Origin: Erythroxylum novogranatense
Taxonomy: Eukaryota; Streptophyta; Magnoliopsida; Malpighiales; Erythroxylaceae
Direction of reading: 5' to 3'
Length of the DNA: 64,000 bases
Assembly: GCA_029891385.1 (NCBI GenBank)
Contig: CM057228.1
Coordinates: forward strand, 19,244,309-19,308,308
Shown: piece by piece, positions 1 to 10,779 of the stretch
Position numbering within the stretch: the stretch's first letter is position 1
Layout of the letters: each line of letters starts with the position of its first letter
The notes under the pieces: generated by a model
Told to the model about the DNA's origin: nothing
The model's database searches: none
Seen by the model: the letters and a program-made list of their open reading frames with translations, nothing else
Position numbers and translations under genes: made by a program

Positions 1-555
1 TCGCCCCAACTAAAGTTAAGTTCGCCTCAACCATCGCCACAACCCTGGCGGCTTTTGTAACTACATGCCAGAATGTTGTTCATCTTCTTCTCATTTTTCT
101 TTCAATCTTCCACTGCCACGTTCGAAGTTGCCCTTAGAAATATGAGGAATACTGTTGGATGGTGAGCGTGAAAGTTTGGGGTTGTTTTTTTTGTTCAACG
201 CAGATGAAGCATTTTTCTTCCGATGAAGTCCAACCAGTATGTCACACACCAGAAGAACTGTCGAGTTGATTGGAGCAAGTAAAACATGCAGTGAACTCCT
301 TATTTCCAGTTTTTCATGGTTTAGAGAAAATAGGTTAATTTACTAAAAATTAAACCAAAAATCAATTTGATTCGTACCTAACTTGGTCGAACCAACCGAT
401 CCTATCCAATTTTTTCATCATTGTTTATAACTTATAATTAGCGAGTGTTTATAATAAAACCTTGTTTTTACTCGTAATAACATTTTGTAAGTCTTATTTC
501 TTTCAATCTTAATTAAGTTGTGATTTTAATCTATCCTCCAAGTTATTCTAATAAG
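1..555 (+). repeat. Possible 3' part of a decayed copia 5' LTR
   Basis: AT-rich sequence with no coding signal. It lies directly upstream of a copia-type primer-binding-site match at 556-567, where a 5' LTR would end. No partner LTR or left end is visible because the window begins here. The call rests only on position, so it is weak. Confidence 0.3.
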
Positions 556-567
556 TGGTATCAAAGT
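556..567 (+). promoter_or_regulatory. Copia primer-binding-site-like sequence (tRNA-iMet)
   Basis: The sequence TGGTATCAAAGT resembles the usual plant copia primer binding site TGGTATCAGAGC, which is complementary to the 3' end of initiator tRNA-Met. It has two differences. A gag-like remnant on the same strand follows about 170 bases downstream, as expected for a copia internal region. Confidence 0.45.
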
Positions 568-734
568 TTAACTAAGGTGTATATATATATGCTTATCATA
601 TGCTTTATAGATACTATTATAAGTGAATCATCTAAAAAATAAGTTAAGTATTATTTACCTTTTAAAAACTGAAAACTATTCACTTATACAAATATTATGC
701 ACATGAAATAGTAGGAGTCATTTCTCTTAATTCA

Positions 735-815
735 AAGCATTTTGGGATAGAAGAATTTAAGATTGAGAAGTTCAACAAAATAATTTATTATTATTAAAAT
801 TTAAGATGAAAGTAT
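735..815 (+). pseudogene. Copia gag N-terminal remnant
   Basis: A short plus-strand stretch reads EEFKIEKFNKIIYYY and then, after a frame change, LKFKMKV. This resembles the start of many plant copia Gag proteins (KFEIEKFNGKNNFSLW followed by a KMRAIL-like block). It has a frameshift and stop codons and is only about 25 codons long. It may belong with the protease remnant at 3385-3712, which is on the same strand. Confidence 0.45.
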
Positions 816-1084
816 AGAATTTAACTGTAATTAAAAGCTAATCTAAATTGTCTTTATTTAATAGAGAAAGCTTTCTTATATAAAGAGATTTCGTCTTAAA
901 GATCAAGAAATTAAATATCTAGATTTTAAATGTATTTGTAAAAATATTCAAATTTAAATAAATACAAATCAATCCTCCTAATAATCTAAAACTAAAAAAA
1001 TTATAAAAAACTTAAATTTTCGAATTTGATATAATAGGTTATTCCAAATCTTTAGCAGTTCTTAATTTTCTATCCTATTTGCCT

Positions 1085-1560
1085 ACACTCCTCCTAAATT
1101 GATTGGTATAAGTCTACCAACCCAAACTTATCAATCAGTATATCAAATTATTGTATAGATAGTCTATTAATAAGGACATTAACTACTACTATTTTATATG
1201 TATATATAGGTCAAATGAGCTACTTCCCCAATTTTCTTTTTAGAAAATATTTATCAACCTCTATATGCTTTATTCTATCATGATGGACTAGATTAGGAGC
1301 AATACTAAAAGCTGCTTTATTATCATAGTATTCTTTCAACAACCTTTTTTTTTTTCAAATCAATTCATACTTTTCAGTTGCTAAGGAATGAAAATCTACT
1401 TCTACGTTACTTCTTGCTACAATTGGTTGTTTTTACTCCTCCAAATGACCAATTTTTTATACATCATAATACAATACCCAAAGGTTGACTTTTTATTATT
1501 AATTTTATCAGTTTAATCTGCAACTATATATGTTTCTATACGAGTATACGTCATTTATTT
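1085..1560 (-). pseudogene. Copia RNase H / Pol C-terminus remnant, antisense
   Basis: On the minus strand, from 1560 downwards, the blocks NNKKSTFGYC, LVIWRSKNNQ, YYDNKAAFSIA, VHHDRIKHIEVDKYF and FDILIDKFGLVDLY appear in the order expected for copia RNase H and the Pol C-terminus (STSGYC, LVTWRSKKQ, CDNKAAISIA, VQHDRTKHVEIDRHF, KLGMIDIY). Several stop codons interrupt them. Just below 1100 (minus-strand sense) a purine-rich GGAGGAGTG stands where a polypurine tract and 3' LTR would begin. It is oriented against the plus-strand copia pieces on both sides, so it is a separate insertion. Confidence 0.8.
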
Positions 1561-3384
1561 GTTATTCTGAAGTAAAGACGCTTACTAGGTGATGTGAGCA
1601 CGCTATCAAATAAAGGATACTTAATATGTAGACTTGGGTCAATTGCAAGAGCTCGAATTAGTCAAGATTTAGAAGCAAATACTCATCTTTGGATGAATAT
1701 GGTCTCCAATACGGACATATCACAGATCGTGCATCTTTAGAAGTTATACAAAAATCTACAATTTACACCCATGAGTATATTCCAATACATTTCCAACCTT
1801 CCAGAGATACAAAAGGATCCATAATCATTAGACATAGGTATCGATGCAATATGACCTGGCCACAGTTATCTCCTAGACTCTGCCCGCTTGAAATCCTTAT
1901 TTTACTGTTGTTTAATATTTAAGGCATGTTTCTAATAGTTTGAGACAATTTTGAGATATTTGTTTATTGAGAGCTAATAGATTTTCTTTCCCTTGTTCTT
2001 CATAGAAATTTAAGATTATCAAAAAATTATTTCTTTGTGGCATTCCAAATAATTTATGAATTTGGTTCTTAATTCTTTACAATCAATGAATCAATTCCTT
2101 TATACGTCTCTTTTTAGCTTCTTTTAGGTTTGTTTCAAACTTGTTCATGAGCTCTATAGGTATCATTTTCCTTTCATCTTTATTTCTCTATTTCTATTTT
2201 ATCCCTTGTCCAAAAATTTGTATATCCTTTTGGTTCTTTTCACTCTATTGCATCATATTCTTGTTTCTAAAATTTCACTCAAAATTAAAAATTGTTAATT
2301 ATCTTCTTTTAGGATTTTTATCTCTACTTTTTAATTAGAGTTTCTTTTTGTTTAATTTCTTATTTTGTTTCGTTCATTACCAGTTATTTATATGCTATTG
2401 AAAAGAAAAGAAACAAAATAAATAAAAGGAAAAGAAAACAAGACAAAATGATGTTAAAATAGTGACTTAAAGAAATCGCTTTTAAATACAATTTAGAGTT
2501 TTTTCTACCCTTCCTTGTTGTTGTTTGGTTTATGCATTCCTTATTTAACCTATAAGTTATTTTCTTTTATTGACCAATATTTCTTTGGTTTTTAGACTTT
2601 ACAAGGTTCAATTTTTGTTTGAGTTTGTCAAGTTCTTTAAAGAACTTACAAAGGAAGAAATATGGTTGGTTTTCCATCTTTATGAGCATACATATGAGGA
2701 ATCGTGTGAGAAATTTTTATTTACTAACTTTGCTTATAGCTTTTAGATATGCTTATTTAAAGAGATTCAATATTAAAGGAGGAGAGGCACAACTCGTACT
2801 TTTGTAGGCTTACAATAGTCTGAGACTATAAACATAATGCTAAATAAGATGAATAAAATGTTGTTGAGGTGATTCCATTCACTTGCAAACTTGCAACAGA
2901 GAAATCAACCTCAAGTTCATAATAAGAGGATGTCTACTAGACATTATCCAACACCTCTAATGAAAGTTAATGAAGAGAGTTTTGATCGAAATTTTGATAG
3001 AATTAATCTAGCTTCAAAGTTTGAAGGGGAAAGGTTTCAATAAGATAATGATAAGAAATACCCTCTGCGAAATATAGAAATGATCAAGTATAAAAGAATC
3101 TATACTTAATGAATCTAGGAATGGTGAAGTTGGGTATATTGTTAAAAGTGAATGATTATTACTAGAAGCAAATGAACGCAACCAAAGGAGCTAAATCATT
3201 ATAGATCAAAATAAAAAATTAAGAATAAATTAAAATACTACAACTATGATAAGAAAGATTGCTTAAAAAGGATTATTAGAATTTAAACTAGAAAATATTC
3301 AAATTTTGTATGTAATTTACATTATGGCCACTCTGCTTTGTGAAGTAGCCACAACAATTGAAATTAAGAAGCTACTAATTGATG
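1561..3384. other. AT-rich repeat debris, no resolved gene
   Basis: The short ORFs here (1689-1922, 2141-2338, 2619-2807) show no family motif and have low-complexity compositions. By position this should include decayed copia pol and gag sequence from the two opposed relics, but I could not align any domain with confidence. Confidence 0.4.
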
Positions 3385-3712
3385 TATGACTCTCTTATTC
3401 AAGAGCTACTTTTCACATTATGTCTAAAAAAATTGGTTTCATCATTATGAACCTTTCTTAAGAGCATTTGAGTAACGTTGTGATTATTATTCTATAAAGG
3501 TTATTGGTATTGGAACTATCAAGAAGAAAATGTATGATGGTATAATTAGTACTTTTCAAAAAGTACGACGTGTGGAGAATATGAAGAATAATTTGTTATA
3601 TCTAGGAAAACTAAATGATCATGGGTGTAAAATAAAAATTTTCAATAAGATTTTGAAAATAATTCAAAGTGCATTATTACTTTACTAGAATGAAAATGAT
3701 TTATTATATATG
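3385..3712 (+). pseudogene. Copia protease and GAG-pre-integrase remnant
   Basis: The plus-strand translation contains YSRATFHIMSKKIGF, a decayed form of the copia protease active-site block (DSGATFHICPNKDWF); the catalytic Asp-Ser-Gly now reads Tyr-Ser-Arg. It continues with IGIGTIKKKMYDGII, VRRVENMKNNLLYLGKL and NDHGCKI, matching the conserved protease to GAG-pre-integrase stretch of Tork/Tnt1-like elements. The second half is open for about 75 codons and ends at a stop after LLLY. No integrase follows. Confidence 0.82.
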
Positions 3713-4489
3713 AATGTATTCATATTGTTTACTAATTATGAATATTTTGTTCTCCTTTATTCCCTTTTCCTTTGTTATCTTATTTAAATATTTGACCTTA
3801 TTACAACCTAAAATAAATTACTTTTTATTTTTACTTATACATATCTATTTAAGTAGTAGAGATTAGATGACTTCCAAGTTTATAGTAAATTTACTTCCAT
3901 AAAAGATGATGAGAGTGCCTCATTAAATTTCAAACACTTGTATAAATGAATGATATCTTATGAGGACTTATCAATTCATAATATATGAGCTTGAAAAAGG
4001 AGGTAAAATAGTGTTTACCTTATTTTATTTGTGATGAGATTTTCTTATGAAAGTTTATAATTCCATTGAAGTTTGGATTTGTATATGTTGTGTTGTTAAA
4101 TGAAGTTAACTAATGTATATGTGTTTAGGTCAATACTTAGGGGTAGCATTTAAGTAAGTCCTTAGGAGACTATAAATCCTCTACTAGGGACTCCTAGGGG
4201 TTTAAAATCTTATGATATATGCTAAATGTCATCATACACCTATGAAAGTGGAGTTTTTCTTGTTTAAGTTTGTTTATTTTAAGTTAGTAGTTATGGTTTA
4301 AATACTTGAGGACAAGCAATGAGGTAATCTTGAAAGAAATTGATATTTCAATATTTTACATGTTATTTGGGTTTAATTTACTTATTTAATACCTTTATAA
4401 CATATTTTATATTGATTTCACTATATTTTCTATGTTTAATTCATTGTCTTATAGGTTATGAATTTGAAAAATAAAGATAAATTAAGTGC
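3713..4489. other. AT-rich interval with a weak gypsy-type tail motif
   Basis: No ORF is recognisable. At about 4298-4317 the sequence cttgaggacaagcaa resembles the 'cttgaggacaagcaa..taagt' block found after pol in plant Tat/Athila-type gypsy elements. This is a faint similarity recalled from memory and could be chance. Confidence 0.25.
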
Positions 4490-5001
4490 AACTTTCTCTA
4501 CAGTTGTCTAATTAAGGTGATTTTAGAGTCACTGGAAAGCTAATTTGATGTGAAAATTTTATATACGACATTGGGAGCTAATTCTAACATAAAGATGTCA
4601 AAAAGTGGAGAAGTTAGAGAAGTCAAGCAAAGCAAATGCTAGTGTTTACTCTAAAATCGGGACTTGTCTTTCGTAAAGGTCCTATGAGATAAGATACAGT
4701 AATATATTAACACCAAATTTGTTTTATAATCGACATCAGGTTCTTTATTAAAGTTATACAAGAAAGAAGCAAAATAATATTGGAATCAATCTTGAATAAT
4801 ATGCACCAGTTCTCAGAGAAAAAGTACAAGAATGTGGAATGCTTCAACATCCCACGGTTATCATCCCACAGTCATCATAACTCAAACCATGCTTGATCTT
4901 TGCTTGGTTAAGTTACCTTGGTTCCTTTGGCATGCCTTCCTCATACCTAATCCATGCTAGACGTTGGTTAAGGTTCATGCAATGTTAAGGGGTTAACAAA
5001 C
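4490..5001 (-). repeat. Putative 3' LTR of the minus-strand chromovirus
   Basis: Immediately after the chromodomain-coding end of the gypsy pol, the minus strand has a purine-rich GTGAGGGTGG (about 5005-5014) followed by TGTTAACCCC, a plausible polypurine tract and LTR start near 5001. The far end and any matching 5' LTR were not found, so the lower boundary is a guess. Confidence 0.35.
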
Positions 5002-5024
5002 CACCCTCACTAGATGAACCCGAT

Positions 5025-5384
5025 GCCTTCGTTTGAACAAATTGAAGGTAGTCGTTTACCTAATCTTTGAATTACCACAAGGTTATGTTTTTCTCCCAAG
5101 GAGCTTTCGAGACTGGTTTATTCTTCTATTGAATCAGTAACTCCGTCCTTTGATTCTTCTTGTGTTGTCCCAATATTTGATGAGGCAAAATCTTCTCAAT
5201 TTGCTCATCGAATCGTTTCCTTACCACCGGTGGAGCTCTTTTTTTCTTGACTCCTTTTAGGATATGTTGAATCATCATGATATGGTTTAAAAAAACTCAC
5301 ATGAAAAGTAATATGTATCTTTATGCTCGAGTAACTTGAGGCCAATAAGTTATATTTCCTACCTTTCCAAGAATCTCCCATCAT
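5025..5384 (-). pseudogene. Gypsy pol C-terminus with chromodomain
   Basis: The minus strand reads HITFHVSFFKPYHDDSTYP, the conserved plant-gypsy stretch 'IHPTFHVSFLKPYHED'. After a frame change it reads VVRKRFDEQIEKIL, LGQHKKNQRTELLIQ, WEKNITLW and DYLQF, which matches a chromodomain of the chromovirus type (ILDHR..G..KKN.RTEFLVQWKG....TWE...TLWQF). Two of the expected Trp/Gln codons are now stop codons. In live elements the chromodomain directs integration to particular chromatin. Confidence 0.8.
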
Positions 5385-5681
5385 AACTGTCTACCTGAGA
5401 CTGTCCCTTGGCTCGTAGGTCCTGACACAAGGTTAGAATTCTAGCTCTTCCAGAGTGGTATCTCACTGTGGCTTAGACCCCCCCCCCGCCCCGGAAGGGG
5501 GCCTTCTTCGCCTTCCACCGAAGCTGCGCAGGAAAGGCCCAAAGCCAATCCCAGGGAATAGTGAAGCTTCATAGGGTCTTTCTGTCCAGGTGCAGGTAGT
5601 CCGCATATTCACAGACATTTCTATTTCACCGAGCCTCTCTCCGAGACAGTGCCCAGATCGTTATGCCTTTCGTGCGGGTCG
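5385..5681 (-). pseudogene. Plastid 23S rRNA fragment in the nucleus (NUPT)
   Basis: On the minus strand this is near-identical to plastid 23S rRNA. From 5681 downwards it carries the segment around gcacgaaaggcataacga, then ctgtctcggagagaggctc, gtgaagatgcggactacc-like sequence, the cctggacagaaagaccc block, and further on gagataccactctggaag and gacagtctcaggtagaca. GC content jumps sharply over the surrounding AT-rich DNA. A run of C at about 5479-5488 replaces part of a variable loop. It interrupts the gypsy integrase frame right after KISSKSVY, so it arrived after the gypsy element. It is a dead fragment, not a functional rRNA. Confidence 0.92.
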
Positions 5682-6680
5682 ATACACCGACTTGCTACTA
5701 ATCTTCTTCCAAATTTGGGGAGAAATTTTGAGAAGGACCTTATTCTCGATGTCAAAATCAAACAGTCTTCTCCTTTAACCTACATATTTCTTCATTCGTT
5801 TGGAAGCTTTGCAAAAACTATCCCTTACTTCATCCAACAATTCTGACTTTTCCTTTGTAAAACAATAAGCAGCTGGACATTTTTTCCCCAACATCTGTTG
5901 AGTTATCTTGAGTGGAGTGAGTGGTTGTTATCCTAAAACAACTTCAAAAGGACTTTTCTTCGTTATCCAGGATCTGTGGAAGTTGTAACAAAACTATGCA
6001 GTGTTAAATAAACTTAACCAATTTTGTTGACTTGTACTTATATAATGCGGCAAGTATTCCTCCAATACGTCATTAATCCTTTTTGTTTGGTCATCCATTT
6101 ATGAGTGATTCACAGTTGAGAAATTCAATTCATGCCCCATCATGTTGAAGAGAGACATCCAAAATCGACCAATAAATCGGACACCTCGATCACTTCCTAT
6201 GTTAGCTGGAACCCTAAAATGCTTCAATACATTTTTAGAGAAAAGCTCTGCAACAACATCCAAGGGACACGAAGCTAGAGTTGGCAAAAAAAAACATATT
6301 TAGAGAGCCTATCAACCACCACCATGATTGAAGCCATGTCGTCCACCTTTGGGAACCCGCCAATGAAGTCCATCGAAACTGACATCCATAGTTTTTTCAG
6401 AATTGGCAAGGGCTGCAACAAACTTGCCTCCTTCTTCCTTTCAAGTTTATCCAATTGACAAATAAGGCAAATTTTGACATATACCTAAATTTCATTCTCC
6501 ATCTTTGGCTAATAATAAGCTCAAGAATAGAGTGTTAACATCCGTTCAACTCCAGGGTGACCAACCCATTATGAATCGTGTGTTTCCTTTATTAATTGTT
6601 TCTGCAAGGCACCAAAACTTGACATGCATAATTATTATTCTTTATCATAAGCAACCCCTCATTATCAATACAAAATAGTC
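5682..6680 (-). pseudogene. Gypsy integrase (HHCC finger, DDE core, C-terminus)
   Basis: In minus-strand order: KETHDS..WVGHPGVERMLTL, then CLICQLDKLER (HHCC zinc finger); MSVSMDFI.GFPKVDDMASI with VVVDRLSKY (first catalytic Asp region, about 6380-6310); IGSDRGVRFIGRFW (second Asp, about 6205); LNFSTVNHS*MDDQTKR, where the catalytic-Glu block HPQTDGQTER should be and Glu is not preserved; and finally LDEVRDSFCKASKRMKKY and ENKVLLKISPQIWKK, the integrase C-terminal region. It carries stops and at least one frameshift. One intact 62-codon piece lies at 6099-6287. Confidence 0.85.
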
Positions 6681-6684
6681 ACAC
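6680..6684 (+). repeat. Target-site duplication of the copia element, left copy
   Basis: CACAC directly before the 5' LTR (TGTTGG). The same five bases follow the 3' LTR at 15355-15359. Five bases is the standard size for plant LTR retrotransposons. Confidence 0.9.
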
Positions 6685-8227
6685 TGTTGGTTTGTGCCCT
6701 TGCAACCAATTTTGGTTGTACATTTAATTGTATAAAATTTGTTTGATTCAATAAAAGGCATTCTTTATCTTTGTATATTTTTAATTATTTAATTATTAAT
6801 CATAAAGATAAAAATCCTTGGAATAATTATTATGCAATTAGAAATTATAATGTGATTATAATTATAAGATTCAAAATGCATTTTTTTATTATTCCTAAAA
6901 TGTTCCTAGTCATAGTTTCATCAAGATGGGGTATTGATGAAACGGTTAGACTAGCACATATTTGTTTCTTTCTTATGAAGAAAATAATTGATCTCATAGA
7001 TTAAAGTATGGAGATACTTTAACATGTGGATGCTTATTAGAGAATAAGTTCACTGAATTGACTCAATTATGAGAATCCCGAATAGAACATTACTTGTGTG
7101 TTTGTAGATTGTCTCATTATGATGCTTGTATAATTAATCCTTAGACTTGAGATTACCAAAGTTATCTCATATAGGAATTACTATGTTTTGATGCTACTTA
7201 TGTTCTATTATTCGAATAGTCCAATTTGGTAGTTATTGGATATAGTTTGAACAATGTGGAGATAGTTGAGCAAATCAATAAAAAATTTGTTATCCTAAAG
7301 TAATTAGGAAAAATGTTCTGATGTTCTTGATTAGTAATGATTTTGGGAATCTCTGGCTAGAGTAAATTAAAATTTAGAAAAATTGTTTTCAAATATCAAT
7401 TACAAATCATTTACTAATTAGCAAGAACAAATATGATTGGATTATTTAGAGTAGACACAATTTTCATACTTTAATTTCAATTGGAACATTAGATGATGAA
7501 AAGATTAATTTATACAAGATAACCATGCATAGATAGGTTAAGTCAAACCACTTTGACATTCCTAATATTTGGGCGGTCATGACATGTTGCTAGACGTCAA
7601 TCATGATCTATGATTATAAATTGTTTAATTAGGGAATTAAAGATAAATTAAAATGAGTTTTAATTTATTTGATTCTAATTATGAATTAGAATTATAATTT
7701 ATAATCATGGCCAACATATTAGGAACCTAATGGGTCACATATAAAAGGTTTATAAAGGAGAAAGTGAAATTTGAATTAAGTTGGAATTAAATGAGAAGTT
7801 TTAAAATTTTAAGGCTCAATATGTGATATTTGATCTTATAAGCATTAATTAATAATTATAATTAAAGTTTGACTTTATTTGTAATTTTAATAAAATCCAA
7901 GGATATGAAAATAAGATTTTTCATATAAAAGGAAAAATTAGAAAAAAAATGGGAGCTAACAGTTATTACAATTTTCCTCTCAAATTCAATTTGAGTTTTC
8001 TCTGAATAAATCTGTGGATACCATTAGAGGTCGGACAATTGAACGGCTCATAGAATTGACAGTTTCAAAGAAACGGAAAATTGTAACAAGAAATTAGAAC
8101 ATGTTAGTATAGCTTTGTCAATTTCTTATTTTATGTTTTTAATTTAATTCTGTTAAATTTAATTCTATGAAAAAAATTATATTATTTCCGCTGCGCTAAA
8201 ATTTGATCTTACGTAATTTTTCCAACA
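6685..8227 (+). repeat. 5' LTR of the copia element
   Basis: It starts TGTTGG and ends CCAACA, a perfect 6-bp inverted terminus with TG..CA ends. It aligns along its length with 13838-15354. It should contain the element's promoter and poly(A) signals, but none can be assigned with confidence in such AT-rich sequence. Confidence 0.92.
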
Positions 8228-8228
8228 A

Positions 8229-8240
8229 TGATATCAGAGC
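8229..8240 (+). promoter_or_regulatory. Copia primer binding site
   Basis: TGATATCAGAGC starts one base after the 5' LTR. It is the tRNA-iMet complement TGGTATCAGAGC with one G-to-A change, which would prime minus-strand DNA synthesis. Confidence 0.85.
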
Positions 8241-9860
8241 CACCTTTAACAATTTTATTTTGATTCATAAGCTTAAATATGTTTTGATTTGATTTTAATA
8301 TGCAAAAGTTGCATATTGATTCGTTAAACCTGAAAAAATGTTTTTAGTTGTTCTTAAGTATTGTGCATGTTCTCATTGTTCCAATATTTTTTTGCAAATT
8401 TTGTTCTTTGCCGAAAGTGTTTCGGGAAACAAAAGGTGCAATTTGATTAAACAAATAACGCAAATGGGTCCAATGTTACAGGGCCTCTGTATGAGTGAAG
8501 ACCACTGTTTTGGATGTGGGCTTGCAGTGATTGGGTTCGAATATTTAATGTTGTGCTTGCCTTTCTATTGTGTTCGTAAGTACTTATGCGTTTTTGGAAG
8601 TGTGGCATAAGTGTTCATGAGCTTTTGGCAATTTTCTTGATTATATGTGTTTGCTATTTCTGGACTGGATGTAAAATGGTTATATCTATTTTTGGAAATA
8701 TGAACCGCGATAAGGAAATTTTCCAATTTTTTGAAAATTTGGAAAGAGTTTCAAGTGTTTTTGGAAAAGATTTTATTTTTTATCTTTGTTTCGCTTGTTT
8801 TTCTCTTGCGTGAAGTTCTCTTGAAGTTATTCGAAAAATTGCGTGCGTTAACGAAGTCAAAGAGTTGCATGTGTTAATGAAGCCAAAGAGTTGCATGCAT
8901 GCTTGTCTCTTCTTTTTCATAAACGATTAATAAAAAAAATAGAAACTGTTTGCTTCATTAACTGCAAATAGGTTGCGAAACAAACAAAGTTTTTTTCCAT
9001 TTACTCAAGATTGTTACTTCATTAAATCAACTTGCTTACTAAACGTAGGTGGCCTTTATTTGTTTTTATTCATTGCTTTTAATATACAACAAATGCTTAG
9101 GTTACGCATTCTTCAATGATTGTTATTGAATGTTTGACTAATGAGTATCATTTTACTTCATGTTTGATAAAGAACCTAACCGTTGGAGACAGTAATAGCC
9201 ACCGGTGGTTAGAATCACCACGTTTGGTGGTGGTGGTTTCTCACTCTAAAGAGTTTTATGTATATTTATAAGTATGTTATAATGATACAGATGGGGTAGA
9301 GTGCTTTGAGATAGTCTGAAGGTAGAGCTAACAGAATAAATTGTTATTTTGGTTCTTTACAAAAATTACAGAAGTTGGCTGGAGAAGTTGCACGCGCCCT
9401 ATCTGCAGAGACGCTTTCCTGGCCAAGTCAGGAGACGCACGTCTCCTAGCCAGGCCAGGTGGCCAGGAGAGGTGCATCCCCTGGCCTGTGGGCCAGGTGC
9501 ATGGTCAGGATATAGTCTCCTGGTCTGTGAGCTTTGTTATTTTTTTAATTTTAATTTAATTTTTCAAATGTTGATTAATTAAATTATAATTCTTACTAAA
9601 AAATCTCAATTTATTTCTCATAATTAGATTATGTCAAATAAATTAATATAATGAGATTATATTATTTCGAATGAGATTTTATTGTTTATTTATTTTAAAT
9701 CCCTCATTAAAATATTAAGTACATGTTTAGAATATGAATAATGCCTTCCATTAGCCCACTAGGAAATTATTTGATAATTTCTTGAATTAATAGTGAGGGC
9801 TATTAATTTGTTTAAAATAGTGGGAATAACCAAATTTTAAAAGCCCTTATTTATTTGGTT
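8241..9860 (+). other. Long leader of the copia element, with a GC-rich patch
   Basis: About 1.6 kb lies between the primer binding site and gag. Two ORFs, 8338-8610 and 8586-8813, show no family motif and look like chance frames. From about 9385 to 9530 the sequence turns GC-rich, with repeated ggccagg words and a short palindrome (ggagacg..cgtctcc near 9430-9448). It is the most structured part of an otherwise AT-rich leader and could be an RNA fold, such as a packaging or dimerisation signal, or a captured fragment. Confidence 0.6.
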
Positions 9861-9884
9861 TTATGGCATAAACTAATTTACATT

Positions 9885-10730
9885 TTTTGACAAATCAATT
9901 TTTGAAAATGAGTACAAACTTGTCCCTGATGAGCATCAAGGATGCAAACAAATTGACTGAACCATTTTTTTTCTTCCTGGTTGCGTAACCTTAAAAATGT
10001 TTTAAGGCAAGAGGAAAAATTGTATATTCTTGACACTGAGCTTCCACCTGAACCTGGGCAAGATGCTGCCAATGAGGATTGGGAATATTATCAAAGATAT
10101 ATAGATGAAAATGAGCAAGTAACATGTGTGATGTTAGCCAGCATGTCTCTCGAGCTTCAGAGGCAACATGAAAATATGAATGTAAGGGAAATGTTCCTAC
10201 ACCTTCAAGAGTTGTTTGGTGCTGAGACTGTGAGAGCTCTGTTTCAATGTCGGATGGCTCCTAGATCATCAGTGGAACTTCATATTCTGCGGATGATTGG
10301 TTACATTGAAAAATTAGGTCAATTGGGATATGACCTAAACCTCGAGTTGAGCATTAATTTAGTGCTCCAGTCTTTTATCCCAAGTTTTTCTCAATTTATT
10401 ATGAACTTCCACATAAACACAAAAGAAATGTCATTCGTTGAATTACTCAACATGCTCAAGACCGCTGAGGGATGCTTTAAGAAAGAATCCAGTTTTGTTC
10501 TTGTTATTGGCTCTTCTTCTTTTAAAAATAAGGGTAAGACCCTTAAGAAGAAGAACAAAATCAAGAACCAAAAGACTGCTGCTGAAGTAGAAAGGCCAAA
10601 AGATGGTGTCAAGAAGAAGAATGTCAAGGGCACCTGTTTCCAATGTGGTGTAGCTAGACATTGAAAAAAAATTGCAAAGCTTATCTTGCTAACTTGGAGG
10701 AAAAGATGTTAAACGTAACTTCAACTTCAG
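9885..10730 (+). pseudogene. Copia gag (UBN2-type) with broken zinc knuckle
   Basis: From 9981 the frame reads RNLKNVLRQEEKLYILDTELPP and continues open for about 227 codons. It matches the copia Gag (UBN2) family, including LASMSLELQRQHEN, VRALFQCRM, IGYIEKLGQLGYDL and SFIPSFSQFIMNFH. A frameshift near 9970 separates the first block (KLTEPF, a decayed KLTGPNF) from the rest. The zinc knuckle CFQCGVARH is followed by a stop (10662-10664) where Trp is expected, and the last Cys appears four codons later, so the CX2CX4HX4C nucleic-acid-binding motif is split. Gag would normally form the virus-like particle. Confidence 0.88.
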
Positions 10731-10779
10731 ATTTATTTATGATTGAAATCAATCTTTCTACTTCTATAACATAATCTAG

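Noticed and set aside
5590..5846. Small ORFs 5590-5778 and 5649-5846
   Set aside because: They lie over the antisense plastid rRNA fragment and antisense gypsy integrase.
8229..8240. tRNA gene near the LTR
   Set aside because: Only the 12-base tRNA-complementary primer binding site is present, with no tRNA cloverleaf. I saw no tRNA or other structural RNA gene in the window.
8338..8813. Two ORFs in the copia leader as possible genes
   Set aside because: No family motif, poor composition, and located between primer binding site and gag.
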